This document shows, piece by piece, positions 1 to 12,956 of a DNA stretch of 64,000 nt (position 1 is its first letter; each line of letters opens with the position of its first letter). The stretch spans positions 37,993 to 101,992 of the forward strand of contig JASANG010001251.1 of NCBI GenBank assembly GCA_030248215.1. Reading direction: 5' to 3'. Made by a program: the position numbers and the translations under genes. The DNA is from Enoplolaimus lenunculus (Eukaryota > Nematoda > Enoplea > Enoplida > Thoracostomopsidae). The notes beneath the pieces are model-generated. The model did no database searches and was not told the origin of the DNA. It saw only the letters and a program-made list of their open reading frames with translations.

Positions 1-348
1 GTAGATTCCTTTTTTGGCAGAACTGACTTGCTCCAAAGCTTTTTTGTTGATTGCCATATCCGTTAATGTTTTTCGCGACCTCGGCTCAGCGAATTTGTGT
101 TATATTCGGTACTGCAACTATCCGTTGAATTAAACGTTTATTTGTCATGTATCAAACCCTTGAGCGATAATGCAAGGTGATACAAGATTGTAACTTTCAA
201 AACTGAAGTATGCTTTAAAGTTTCGAACACAACTTTACTTATCCTGGAGTCAGTTTTGCCCTATAAGTAGGGATAATTCGTATTTATGGACTCTAATTAT
301 AGGTTTTAGAGACTCTATCTGCTCAATCAAAACACTGGTTCAAGAGTA

Positions 349-1191
349 CTGTAGTGACCCGAATAAGAAGGGGAGGGTGGCGCTACACTTTTTACATTTT
401 TCAAGTCTTCCGTCACCGTCCGTCGACCCTATATCGCCGTTCGGCATCGTACCCGAACAGATCGCGTACTCTAGTGACCCGAATAAAAGGGGAGGGACTG
501 ATATTTATTTGGCCTCTCCAGAGGGTACCCCCCTTGTTTCGGTTACTGACTGTTATTTATTTTTAACCCACGCTCCGCCACCCTTCGTTACTGATATATA
601 TCCGGTACTGCAATTATCCGTTCAATTAAATGATTGTCTTGTGACAAGGTTAGGAATGTACTTCAAAATTTAAGTACTCTTTAAAGTTTCGAACTCAAAT
701 TATAGTCATTTAACCGCGACCGCTTACGGACTTTTATTAGGGATACGGACTCCTATTGGTTCGGACACAAAATGGGGACTCCCTCTTATTACCCCCCTCT
801 TATTCGGGTCAATACAGTATGCTTGAATAACAATTTGGTCTGCTGTATTGAGAAAAATTTGGTATGCACCTAAAATAGTTGAATTTTTTATTATTCTGAT
901 GTTGAATTTGAGTCTAAACATTCATTGGAATCGTATAAAGCTGCAAGAAATTAATAGAATAATTTTCTTTCTCATACATCATGAGTATCCTTCGGTTTTC
1001 AAACACGACGGAGCGACTCACAGAGTCTGTACAAATGGTAATTAGTCCTATTCAATGGCAAAGTTTTACAGCTAAACGTATTTTCAAGCAATTTCACTTG
1101 TTTTCTAGCAGTTTTAGGAAATAGGATACATAGTTTTATTGATTGAGACTCAAAATCTCGCGACCATGTCGTATTATTCGGGTCGCTACAG
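349..1191. mobile_element. TA-flanked MITE (outer copy of a nested pair)
   Basis: The left end reads CTGTAGTGACCCGAATAA just inside a TA at 347-348. The right end is the inverted form TTATTCGGGTCGCTACAG followed by TA at 1192-1193. A TA duplication with near-perfect inverted ends fits a Tc1/mariner-type non-autonomous element. It is split by a second member of the same family (469-817), so its own length is about 490 bp. No transposase is encoded. Confidence 0.6.
469..817. mobile_element. TA-flanked MITE (inner copy, inserted in the outer one)
   Basis: The left terminus CTCTAGTGACCCGAATAA follows TA at 467-468. The right terminus TTATTCGGGTCAATACAG precedes TA at 818-819. The 349-bp element lies inside another copy of its own family. 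Blocks such as 'ggcctctcc..agggtacccccc' near the left end are shared with the copy at 1958-2395. Confidence 0.65.
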
Positions 1192-1957
1192 TAATTCAAG
1201 TTTCAATTTATCTGTTTAAGCGTGTTTCGTTTTACTTTTGTCAAAATTTTCAGAAAAGAATTTCTGAAATTTCGCAGAAAATTAGCGGAAAAAAGCAACT
1301 TGACAACATAATAAATTGCAGATATTGGCTAAAAATTAACCATCATTTTTACTAATTTTGCCTCACCTCCGATTCCGGCAAATTTCGTTGACCTCCGGCT
1401 CCGGTATTTTTCACCTCCGGTTGCATGCTGCAATCCATCACTCTCGTAAACAGCGCAACATTGATGGCACGGTACAACCAGAGGTCTGCCTCCAACTCCA
1501 GCACAAAATCGACCTCCGGCTGCGATAAATTTTTTACCAAGGTTGCGGCAATTTCGGTAGTAAAATTTTGCATAGTTTTACAAAATTTATCCGTTTGACG
1601 CGTTTCGTTTTAACTTTTGGCTCAATGTTAGCAAAAAACACCCGAGATTTGTTGACCTCCGGCTTTGGTGTTATCTCCGGTTGCACCCTGACAGTCGGCC
1701 AAGCTAACTTTCTTCTAAACTTTATAGAAGCGCTCTCCGCAAAAATGAACACTTCATTTATTTTCGCAACAACACACAAGCATTAAGCAGAATCCACAGT
1801 ATACAGTTTACAACAAACCAAATAACTATACAACAAAACGTAAAGCTAGCATTAGGTATACATTAACAACACTGGTATTTTAGCACATTGAATACGGAAG
1901 ACAATAAATCCACTAAAGCTGACAAGAAAACAATTGTTGTATCAATATAATTAGATA

Positions 1958-2395
1958 CTGCAGTGACCCGAAAAGGGAACAGCGGACTACTTATTTTGCC
2001 TCTACACAGGGCACCCTCTGTTATTCGGACTCAGACCGTTATTTTTCAACCCAATTCCTCTGATTTGGGCAACACATACTTTTACCTTGTACCAGCCATT
2101 TTCCACGGTTTAATTCATTAGTTTAGGAATATATATACTTAGACACGCTGTTGCGAATATAAATAACGTATTATATTTTGAGTAACAGTCAAATTCTGTA
2201 CTGAACTTAATTAGGCCAAGGAAAGATTTACACGATTTCACTCGGGTGATTTCCGTGTTATGGCGTAATTAGTAATTTAAACAACCACTTACGAACTCTA
2301 TATAATTAAGGAAATACACTCCTATTGATTCAGACCCAAAATAGGGACCCCGGACTCTTATTACGACCCACACTGTCTTACTCGGGTCACTACAG
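1958..2395. mobile_element. TA-flanked MITE, third copy
   Basis: The ends CTGCAGTGACCCGA and TCGGGTCACTACAG are inverted repeats, flanked by TA at 1956-1957 and 2396-2397. At 438 bp it shares internal blocks with the 469-817 copy (a 'ttattttgcctctacacagg'-like left segment and a 'gacccaaaatagggac'-like right segment). Inferred to be a non-autonomous Tc1/mariner-type family. Confidence 0.65.
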
Positions 2396-2881
2396 TAGGA
2401 ACCTTTGGTAACGTTTTGCACAAGTACCAATCACACCAAACATGCACCGGCGCAGAGAACCGTAAATTTTATTATTACTCCAATGATCCGAATAAACAAG
2501 GGTTCATATTTTGATTCCCAATCAATAGAAGTCTACATCACAGTAGGCATTACCCGCGGGAATACGTGGGTCGGGTAAAGAATTTCAGCCGCTGGTATAC
2601 CCGCGGGTAGATTTATATAACGCGGGAAAAATTTAGTTTTTACCTGCGCCAAACTCTGAAGTTACGAGGTGCAACACACAAAATATTGTCTGTAGTTGTA
2701 CTTCGGGTCATTTGCTGTTTGGTGCTTTATTTAGTTCGGTTTGAAATTATGCTGATTCTAGTAAACTTTCATGTGTAAGTTTCGTTGAAGGTATAATACA
2801 AAGTGCTGTACGAAGAGCTTAAATTTGGAATTAATAAATTTAAACCTGACGCATCTATGTGAACTATGTATATATTACAAC

Positions 2882-3246
2882 CAGGGATCGACCGGATACC
2901 CGACTCCGGTTTAATATCCGGGAAAAACCAACATCCGTTACGGTTCCGGTATAAACCTACTGAATACCGGATATTTGTTGAGGTTGTGGTTCCAAATATC
3001 ACAAAACTGGTTTTTAGACGTCGAAATACTAGATATTTTGCAGCGACTGCACTACTGGGCATGTTCAGAGTGGACACTGACATGAAACGAAAAATCCACT
3101 CCAACAGTTACGTAATCGTAAATTCACAAATACATATTTTTGCACGACTCAAATATATACTTCCAACAGTGTACAAATTTAGATCCTATATCCGGTTAAC
3201 ATCCGGTTCCGGTATCTCTTTAAAATCAATACCCGTTCGATCCCTG
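2882..3246. mobile_element. hAT-type MITE with perfect 8-bp target duplication
   Basis: The element begins CAGGGATCGACCGGATACCC and ends with the inverted GGGTA..TCGATCCCTG-type terminus (visible as 'acccgttcgatccctg'). It is flanked by ATTACAAC at 2874-2881 and again at 3247-3254. An 8-bp duplication and CAGGG ends are hallmarks of hAT transposons. At 365 bp it has no transposase. Open frames crossing it are by-products of the repeat. Confidence 0.85.
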
Positions 3247-3535
3247 ATTACAACATGGCATTATCCGGTAATAGGTTTATATAGTTTAAAACACATTTCC
3301 ATACTACAATACATAAGACGAGCAAACTAAACACACAGACAACTTTACATATTGACTTCACCTAAAATACATTGTTTACACGACCAGTTTTTTTAGGCCG
3401 CAACTGTAAAGGTGGGTCCGCGGTTTAAACCAGCAATAATTCTTCCACCCCCAATCTTTTCCGAATCTACTTCAAATTCGCCGCCTGACAACTCAACCAA
3501 CAGTGTCCAAAACCTATTAATAAATACAAGCGTAA

Positions 3536-3576
3536 TCCTAAGCGTAATCCTAAACCTAAACCTAAACCTAAGCCTA
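3536..3576. repeat. Short CCTAAA/CCTAAG telomere-like run
   Basis: A short interstitial run of 'cctaaa' and 'cctaag' units, resembling degenerate TTTAGG/TTAGGC telomere repeats. Similar 'cttaggcttagga' words are scattered at 34.7-36.3 kb. Too short and impure to be a telomere. Confidence 0.5.
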
Positions 3577-3895
3577 ATAATGGACGACGAATCATCGGGT
3601 AGATCAAGTTTCAGATGACAATCTGTCCGGATGGATGACGGGATTGTCGTTATACCACTATTTTTACAGAGTACAGCAATAGGTTTTGCGGTTCAATAGC
3701 TACTACAGACAACGTATATTGTCAAAACGCCATTACATTCCGTGAATATAGTTTTAGAACAATGCCAACATCGAATTGTTTAGATAACAAATATTTCGAC
3801 AAATTGTAGGCCAATCTCACTACAAAAACCAAACATATACATATACAAAGATACTTTATATGTACATATTAGAGAGCAATTCGGTTGACGTACCT

Positions 3896-4870
3896 ACTAA
3901 ATTTATTGAGCGAAGCGAAACTCCGAGCGAAGCTCGGAGTTTCGCGAAGCGTTTTATGTTTTGTACTTGGGGGTCGAAAGGTGGATGTCCGTCCGTCCGT
4001 CTGTCCGTCTGTCCGTCTGTCCGTCTGTCCGTCCGAAAAGAATCTCATGAACGGCTGAACCGATTTCAATAAACTTTTTTTGCTTGAAAGCCAATTATAC
4101 TGGGGTGTTAACCTCGCATTGGGGTATTAAAATTTTAAGCCGTTTATTAGCTACAGGCTAATTTGCATAATTATTTAAGCCTAAATTAGGACTTTCCACA
4201 ATATTTCTCTAATTATTACAGTTAGAAACATTCTAATTTTAGCGTTATAGAGTTTTTGGGTGCGAGGAACCTACGTAGACTGTTTACAAACCTCCAAAAT
4301 CGATAATTGAGCAGTTAGCTAATAGATAATTTGCATATTAACATAGTTTATAAGCCTAAATTAGGACTTTTTACAATATTTCACTAATTATTAAGGTTAA
4401 AAGCAATATAATTTCAGCAATAAAGGGTTTTTAGGTGCGAGGAATTTGAATAAATTGTTTACAAACATCCAAAACCGATAACTGAATAGTTAGCTAATGG
4501 CTTATTTGCATATTGCTTAATTGACAAGGCAAAATTAGGACTATTTAAATTATTTCAATAATTATTAGGGTTTACTGAAGGTTTTTGGGTGCGAGGAATC
4601 TGAATAAATTGTTTACAAACCTCCAAAACCGATAATTGAATAGTTAGCTTATAGCTAATTTGCATATTTGCTTAATTGACGAGACAAAATTAGGACTTTA
4701 TAAAATTATTCTAATAATTATTAGGGTGGCTGAAGGGTTTTTGGGTGCGAGGAATCTGATGAAATTCCTTAAAAGCCTCGAAAACTGATAAATGAATAGT
4801 TAGCTAATAACTAATTTGCATATTACCTTAATTGATTACGTGTGTTCGAGCTTCGCTCAATAAATGTAGT
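3896..4870. mobile_element. 975-bp TIR element with hairpin, (GTCCGTCT)n and four tandem units
   Basis: The left end ACTAAATTTATTGAGCGAAGC is mirrored on the right by GCTTCGCTCAATAAATGTAGT, an inverted repeat of about 21 bp with one mismatch. Just inside the left end is a hairpin with a 13-bp stem (about 3915-3945, 'cgaaactccgagc' and its complement). A GTCCGTCT-type microsatellite follows at about 3987-4034. The rest is four tandem units of about 155-180 bp, each with 'ttaggac', 'gggtgcgaggaa' and 'tttgcatatt'. There is no coding capacity. The superfamily cannot be named from the ends. Confidence 0.65.
3987..4034. repeat. GTCCGTCT-type microsatellite
   Basis: A run of GTCC and GTCT tetramers inside the 3896-4870 element. 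Long open frames on both strands here come from the repeat, not from genes. Confidence 0.85.
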
Positions 4871-7019
4871 CCCACTACGACTGGTACAATAATTGTACAC
4901 ACAAAAAATAAACACAACATCAACAATCAGCAGCAACGACATGTTTCAGCAAATGCTTGATTTTCACTATTTTAACAAGATTTATTTTTTGTTAATTTTT
5001 AGAAAATTTTTAATAATTTTTATAATTTTTTCGTTCGTTCTTTAATCTTATTTCTGCTAAATGACGAAATCAACGTCACACCTTTTTCGAAAATCAGCCA
5101 AATTTTATCAGCTATCTGTAGTGCGTTAGGATTAAGCACAGTATGATAGAAACATTTTTCTTGCAGATATCGAACGTCGCTTAAAGCCAGCGAATTAATC
5201 TAAGTATAATCCTAAGCATTAGCCTAAATATTATAGTGATATATAGCTAACGAAATGTCGAGTCGATGAAATTTCAGATTAAACGGAGTCAGTCGACGAG
5301 TTGTCGGGCGACGAATTATCATGATACCACCGCATTATACACAGTTCACTTTGCTCATAACCTTATAAAAGAGCAGTCACAAAAACTAACAAATTACCAC
5401 ACATCAAAAGACAATTTAAATATTATTATAGCAGTCTACAAAGTTACATACGGTACAACAGTTTCAGTAATATAATATATATAATGTAAACGGAAGCACA
5501 AGTTATTTAGCACACGACGTACACACGTTAGCAGCACAAAACGCAATATATCATACACCATTTTTAACTAGAATCAATTATTTTAAGCGAAACACGTCCG
5601 ATATCTTGAGATACAGAACCGAAAGCACAAAACATAAACCAGTACAATACCCACACATCCACGTCAACAATATTAAATTGCCAGTTTCATTACAAAACTC
5701 AAAAAGTTTGAAAAGCATCATCGCTCCCTCAACCAAATCTTAAGTTCTATAGTATTAAACTTTAAATTTAACAAAATTAAGCGTAATCTCGCATTACCGA
5801 CAAACGACAAATACATTCTTCGACCTCGGAGGACTAACACCAAGAGCGTATAACACCTGATAGAGTGCGAAGCTTACAGAAACGTAATTTTCTTGATTGT
5901 AGGTATCATCGGAAGATCCCAACTTTGACAGTACCACGTCCCAACGAGGGAGGAGGTCTGGTTGCTATGGCAAATTTTGCGCGATAACCTGGACACGCTA
6001 GCACTGCGTTGTAGCGCCCACAAAACGGTACGAGATCCAAACGTTACTCGATGACGCAAATGATCCGTACGACCCTTCCACCAATTGGAGGTGAAGTATG
6101 CCAGAAAAAGGTGTCGACACGATACTACAGAATTAATTGCTAACAAAACCGCAAACTACATTTTGTCTAAATTCTAATATCTTATCACTATTATTATCTC
6201 ACTGTAATGCTTAAACTAGTAAAAAATGCACACAGCAAAAGCAAATGTAATCAAAACTAAAATACTCACACCAAATATGTATACTTGGAAGTTTAACATG
6301 GCACCATATTTCAAAATAATTAAGTATCAATGAATAACACTCTACGATATATACGTACGACATAGATTTTAACAACAAAACAATACACAAACGTGTCCGT
6401 TTTGCCTTAATGTGCTACAACTATAATTTCCGGAAATCAAGCATAGACACCCAAAAACTAACCTTCAAATGGTACGTAACAATTTTTCTCCAGTCGCCAT
6501 ACAAACGGAACCCTAAATATATACTTACTTGAAGATGCCACAAAACAAAATTTTAAAAAAATAGGCAATATGAAACTTAAAGTTCTAACCCACTGTTGAC
6601 GATAGGCTGCGGTATCGATGTCAAAAATTTAATTCTACACAAAAATGTCACCAAATTTCATGTAGCCTAAGTAAAATAGCAACACACTCGCTGTAGCTTA
6701 ACTAAAAATACAAAAGTCTGTCACCTAACTACAAACACTACTTATTTTGCCCTCTCACGTGACAAATATTTTCTCACACACACAATATATACTATTTCAC
6801 GAAATTCTGACAATTACAGACGGACAACAACAGTAGTTTGAATAATTTGACTCTACCGACCATAGTCAAAGCCAAAATTTGGGAAAACGGGCTACGTTTG
6901 TAAACCGAAACCGTGTTTTGAAATTAAAGTACAAAAATCACAGCGGAGAATGGGTTGACGCCAGTTCCCATAAGCTACAACACCATTGCTACCGGCCAAA
7001 ATTGACTGATTTGACAAAT

Positions 7020-10000
7020 TCAATGATCATCAAACTCATCATCACACTCGTCAGTTGTAGACAGCGAGACGTCTTCCATTTGTCGCAAGCGAAATCCATT
7101 GTAATTATGTTCAAAATCGCGACGGATACGATTTGTTTCCGTGGTCCGAGCCCTAAAATTTAAACAACGCAAAACTAAACTCCGTAGGTGCAACTTGTCT
7201 ACTTTCCACCATGATTTGAGACTTATGTGTAAAGATGTACTTCTTAAGATGAAGAAAGTAGTAAAAAAGTACCTCCAACATAAATATATTTCTACCTGAT
7301 CATCATTAGAGTGCAATGCTATAAACAACGAAGAAAAAGTCTTTTTCGGCTAACCGTTTCACGCGTGATGTTCTGAGCAAATGAGCTTTGTTTGAATCTG
7401 TTGAGTCTATCGGCTTGTAATTGGCGGCGTTGGCATCTGTTACAAATATAAACTAATTATAGATTACCATTTAAAACCCTCCTGAAACCGGACAAAGCCG
7501 CTCGATTCAGACATAAAAATAATTTCCGATTTCAAATTTTAAATCGCAAAACCTTGTACCGTTAGTATAGAATAAAAATATTTAACAATCAACTAACGAA
7601 TAATAATTATAACACAAAAAGTTATATATACACGTCAATTTTCGATAATTTATCTCACTTAGCAAGCAACTATGCACGATATAATTGGCCTAATATCTAT
7701 CAAAAATAACTACTGGTTTATGGAAGGGGACACGCCGGCCTAGCCCCTACGCTCACAAACAAAGATTAAAATCAAAGATTTTGTATGGCTTTGCACTAAG
7801 CCGTAGTTCGCCTTCTGCCTCGCTTCGCTAGCGATTTTTGTCAACAATTATCTCGTGTGTTTGCGCCCCCCCTTTTTTGAAATTTCTGGATCCTTCACTG
7901 ATAATTACCATTTCGATGGACAGTTGCTCCAGCACTTGCAGCAAGAGATTTAAAAGTAACCATAAGCGCCGCCGCTTCCATGTCTTCAATTGAAAACTTT
8001 GAGCAGCGTTTAGTTAGCGATGTTGCTAAAACCAGCCAAAAGGAGCCATTACAGAGTTTATATATAATTTAAACGACGTATTCCACAACTGAACTGGCTT
8101 AGTTGTTATTGCATTACAACATTGCATTTCTGCAGAACTTCGACCGCTGGGCATTGGGGGTGGAAAGTTCTACAACCATCACCGAATCACATTTTTACAT
8201 TCAAAACATGCCACATCTTATGTAAAGCGTTCAATTCCACCGGTGATTTTTCACCTGCCGTACTTAATTATACGTTACTTGCAACTCAGACTCGAGTGTA
8301 AAATAACAGATATTCTAAACACTCAAAGTAACAATAACAAAAACAAAATAGAATTCCCTTACCAGGTCTTTGTATAACGGAATGAATTGTATCCAGTGGA
8401 CTGTGAAAACTGCGACTAAAATTTCTAAAAAACAACAACAAAAACACAATAAATAAATACAGTCAATAGCCGTGACTGTTTTGTTATATCCACATGACAG
8501 ATTATGCCAATACCCAAATTAAGCAAGCTTACGGATTATATAACACTGTAACGTCTCTAAAAATAATCGCGGACCGCAATATAATTATCTACGAAATACA
8601 AAGTTGTAGATTTAATTTTTCGTTAGTCAAATTTTACCTTATTCGTGTAACTTAACATTACCCTCTTTTTTCATGCTGACGACGCAAATTAAAGTCTGTT
8701 ATTTGTCTGTTGTTATTGTGTCAACTTTAGTTAAGCATCAACCTACTTTCGTACTTTTTCAGCTTTTCATTAAAATTTAGTTTCCTTTACTTTCAATGGA
8801 CCTGTACACTTAAGACGGGTTTCGTGCTTTCGCTTAGTTTTTTTAATACATTTTTATTCATATATTTCGCAAAACAATAAAACTTACCCAGAGCGATCTT
8901 GCGCGAACAAATTTGGAACACAAAAGTGGTGCCCGGGTGTGAATTTGGCTATCAGATCTGCATGCTTTAAACATTCACTCGCAATAGTCCAACATTTTTC
9001 GCTTGTTCCAATCTAAAGAAAGTAAACGCACACTCTAATAAATAGCCATCTTTGTCTCAATGTCGATTAAGCTATGGTTGTAAAATGCAACCATTTTTGC
9101 AAACCAAATCCTACAACAGCTTAGAGCTGCCCAGGTAGCCACTATTTCTGCCGGGACGGGTACCAACCGCGGCCAAGATAGAACACGTAAAGGTAACTAT
9201 CAACATGAGCTACGATATACGTAGTACGTTTATGGTGGCTAACAAAAACCGATATGTTGTGCAGTGTGTACAGCAAACCGTGGGAAATCAAATATACCGT
9301 GTGCAGTAATTTGTTGTGATTTTTATATTTTTAAACGCGAATTACGCGTGATGTTAGGATGGTTTTTCATGCAAGTCAATTAAGAATCATATATAAAAAT
9401 TGGCCCCGGTTATGCCCCAGCAAATAACGTGATGGCACCGGCCCAGGGTTTTTTGAATCCACGAGTGAGTCTGGACTCACAATGTTCTCAATTAGACGCA
9501 AAACAATCAGCGGGACGCACAGTGGACTCAGCAGGCTAACAAAAATTTTTTGCTTGCATAAAACACAACGAACTTGAAATAACCAAAAATTAACAACTAG
9601 TAGCATAAAATACAGCAAAATATTGTTATTAGTATATACTTATAGGAGCATAGTATATACACGCTAAGGCAAGGTGGAACAGAATCCGATTCGACCGAAT
9701 CCGAATCCATTGCTAATTTGCCGAATTCGAACCTTTGGATAACACACATTGTTCTCAGCGACCACCAATTTTAAATATTTTAGCAACCATCTTACCGACC
9801 CCCATCGATCATCTTTTGCACTCACCTCGCCATTGCGAACCATATCCGGTATCGCCCAAAAACACTCCGAACGGCGTAGGGCGTGTCGTACCCTAGTTGC
9901 CAAAGTTCCAGCATCCCAAGACGCATAGTACCGATACTGTGCTGCAAGCCGTTCACAAATAGACGCCAAAGTTAGAACACCTTTGTCTGACGTGGATTTT

Positions 10001-12532
10001 TCTGCGTTAGCTAGTATTTCGTAAACAAGGCAGTTAAGGCGGCACGATGGCCTTGTAGCCCGGTTGTTAGGTTTCGCAGAAAACGCTGCTGTTGCCGTTG
10101 GCGCAGGTTTCACTGTGGTGCCGCAAGAAGCCGCAACCAATGGAGCATCGGAGACTTGTCGAAGTTCCTCGATGCATTTCATTGTCATGGTAGCATCAGT
10201 TGTTGTAGTTGTTGATTTGGAACGACCGCTAGGAGTTGCCATGGCAACTACAGCTGGTTGTTGTGCAGTTGTTCCAATAGTAACAGCAACTGACTGCTGT
10301 TCACTTGTTGCCACGTCAATAACTGCTGGTCGCTGTATACTTGTTGCCAGAGCAACATCAGCTGTTGGGCGTGAACGAATATTCCAACTTTTCACCATGG
10401 CAACAGAAGTTAACGGTGATCCAACATCAAACTGAGCATTATGCCTTAGATGTCTATTCGGAGTTTGTTCGGTTTCAGCACCAACTCTCGCACCCAGAGC
10501 AGGATTATTATTGTCGTCAACCTCGATTTCACATTTCACAGCCCTCAAAATACTACTCCAAAGGTTCGGTTTTGAAATAAGACCTTCGCCAACTTGTTGA
10601 CATTTATCACTTTCTGTCTTCAATCTGTTTAATTGTTCTTTGTTACTATATTTGTTCGATTCTTTGATATGTTCTATGTTTTGTGTATAATCGCTAACTT
10701 CACTTTGTTGTTTATAGCTAGTTATATCTTGTTGCTTACAGATTGTTATATCTTGGCCACCGCCTGTAAAAACGGTCGTTTTCTCATTGTTTCCAGAATT
10801 CATCACCATAGAACGACGAGGTACCGCGTCACATTCTTCTGCAGCCCCAGGGATGCTTTTGTTTCCGTAGGTTGAATCTTTACTGCAATCAGTCGTTTTA
10901 TTTGTACTACTAGCTTTTCTCGCTGTCGCTAGCCGAGATACTATACTTTCAAGCACAATACTACGCGGCGTTAATGATATCACTTTGAGTTTTGGAAACA
11001 CACGTTCAACAATAACTGTTGCTGCTGTTAGGCCAGTGGTAGACGCCGACGATTGAGTTTGCGAACCATTAGTTCCAATGAGATCTAAATTAGAAACACG
11101 ATATTTTGAATTATTGATGCAATATACGGCTAAGTTATATACATAGCCAATATCTAGCAGACAGTACACGCTACACACATTTGTCAAAATAAACAATGGG
11201 GGGCGAGGTTCAATTGCTAAGAAGAAACCTGATATAACCCCTGTTACTTTTCAAAAAATTATTGCGGTTGCGCTATATATGCAACTTGCAATTTTAAGCG
11301 TTTGACACCAACTCTGCCATGGCTCAACAGTGAATCGTAATCATGCTTATATATGACCACACTATGGACTCTTCATCTCATTTTTTCATATGGAGGGCTG
11401 CCTCAAGCTTGAACCTTAGAAAACCTATGAGCCACTCAAGAAAGGAAACACGATTTCCCTAAATATATTCTGGACCCAATTTTGTACATGTTTTAAACTC
11501 ATGTTACTGCTAGTTGACAAACCCAATCGTAATTAACAGTTACATACCTTGATCTGAATCGCCTTTCGTCACCATTGGGGTTCTGTTCAGACTTTCAGGA
11601 GACACTACAACAGTCTTCTTTCTTGTCTCATCGCTGTGATCATTTTCCGATAAGGCCCACGTCGTCCCAGGCACATCTCTCTCGCAGACCTTGCCAACAT
11701 CCTGTACTCCTGCAACCAGTTTTGCTTCTGCACGTTCACAATCATCAATTGCAATAGGATGACACTTACTTGACGAAATACACCGCGATGCAATTTCACA
11801 CAACGCTGCTTGATTTTCAAGTTTTATTCGCTTTATAGAGCTCGAAGTAATCAAATTGTTTGTAGAACGAGTTTCAGTTGGAATTGTTCTCTCGTGGTTG
11901 AAGCCTTTAAGCGGCAGTTTGTTTTCTGAGCCGGTCGTAGATTGACACCTGTTGTCGTCGAAATCTATAATCATACACAAACAAATTTCAATCAACCTAA
12001 ATTTTCAATAAACCTTAAAATTATTAACTAGAAAAAACAAACATTCAAACCCAAATAAATAAAACACACAACTTTTGATTTTCAACACTCACTGACCAGC
12101 TTTGTCAATAGCGTATGTTTCGCATCTTCGGGCAAAAACTGTCAAATTTTTACCCGCGTGTTACAAATCTTAACCCGCGGCTGATTTTTTTACCCGACCC
12201 GCATTTGCCCGCGGGTAAAGTCCCACTCTGGCGCCACCCCAAACATTTACGTACTGCAGACTGTTGTGACGTGGGTACAAGTATACGACGGTGTATATAC
12301 GATAAATACTCCACGACTTACCATCCAATACAGTTGGCGAAGGCAGACCAGCCGCTGTCCAAATCTCACCACCGGATAAATTGCTCAACCACGTCAGATC
12401 TGTTAATTCATCGTCATTATCTTCACTGACCGCAGCAATATCTTCGCCATATTCAATTTCGTCGTGTTTTTTCTGTTTCAGCACGGCCGATGTACCATCG
12501 TCAACAAGCAACATACTCCTCGATAGCAACAA
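7020..12532 (-). CDS. FOXN2/3: FOXN2/3-like forkhead transcription factor, seven exons
   Basis: Proposed exons (minus): 12532-12322, 11964-11548, 11084-9826, 9012-8888, 8415-8363, 7436-7355, 7152-7020. All junctions have GT/AG signals and compatible phases and give 759 residues. Residues about 40-51 (DDELTDLTWLSN) match the N-terminal signature of FOXN2/FOXN3 (DDELTNLNWL). The winged-helix domain is at the end of exon 3 (VLTLASICERLAAQ..YYAS, RVRHAL, CFWAIPD) and continues into exon 4, where IGTSEKCWTIASE and LIAKFTPGHH fit the FOXN wing (IGKGSLWCIDPEY, LIQALKKTPYH). The long stretch between is Ser/Thr/Ala-rich and probably disordered. The end has a basic patch (RVKRARTTET, nuclear-signal-like) and an acidic tail, then TGA. 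FOXN2/3 proteins bind DNA in the nucleus as regulators of transcription. The recognition helix is strongly altered. A second in-frame Met lies six codons downstream of the chosen start. Confidence 0.78.
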
Positions 12533-12956
12533 TTTGGCACAAGCCTAATCTGACGTTATAGGATAATGCCGCCAACTGATTGATTTATATGTATTAGTGA
12601 AACTTTTATAACAAAGATCAACATATCTGCTGGCTGTACACCTGAAGTATATAGTTTTGTGTATAAAAACAGTGAAGTTGTGAGGCACTCAAGGACAAGA
12701 AGAACATTTTGGGGGTTTTGTTTCTTACTGTTTTAAATCCAGCAGGTTCACACCGAAACTCCGGATAAATTGTCAAAAAGTTCAACAACCTATATATGTA
12801 CCATTCGACGCGGGATACTGGAAGCCCCTAATTATGTTAGTTAGTGACCACGGCCAATACTATCTTCATTAGCGATGGGCATCGGATATTTTTTACATCT
12901 GGATATTCGGTTGCTTGCCGGATATCCGAAACTCGGTTTTGCGTTTTTGAAGTTTC

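Larger units (their letters stand above)
1..7019. other. Transposon-rich flank without a recognised gene
   Basis: No open frame here resembles a known protein or fits splice signals convincingly. The stretch is made of short TIR elements, listed separately, and degenerate CCGG-rich repeats at about 1360-1710 (repeated 'cctccggctccgg' blocks ending in 'ccggttgcaccctg', the usual end of a local MITE family). A short CCTAAA/CCTAAG-rich run lies at about 3536-3575. A GC-richer patch at about 5820-6130 has interrupted coding-like frames on both strands and may be an old repeat fragment. It could not be assigned. Confidence 0.6.

Noticed and set aside
2866-3330. 154-codon plus-strand open frame
   Set aside because: It runs through a hAT-type MITE with an exact target duplication and has no protein similarity.
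3536-3576. Telomere at the window start
   Set aside because: The CCTAAA/CCTAAG run is only about 40 bases and lies inside ordinary repeat-rich sequence.
5874-6146. 90-codon minus-strand open frame in a GC-richer patch
   Set aside because: No recognisable domain, the opposite strand is equally coding-like but interrupted, and no splice context was found; left unassigned.
9664-9825. Direct continuation of the forkhead exon to a stop at 9664
   Set aside because: A strong GTGAGT donor after NGE and an in-phase downstream exon with the forkhead wing explain the gene better.
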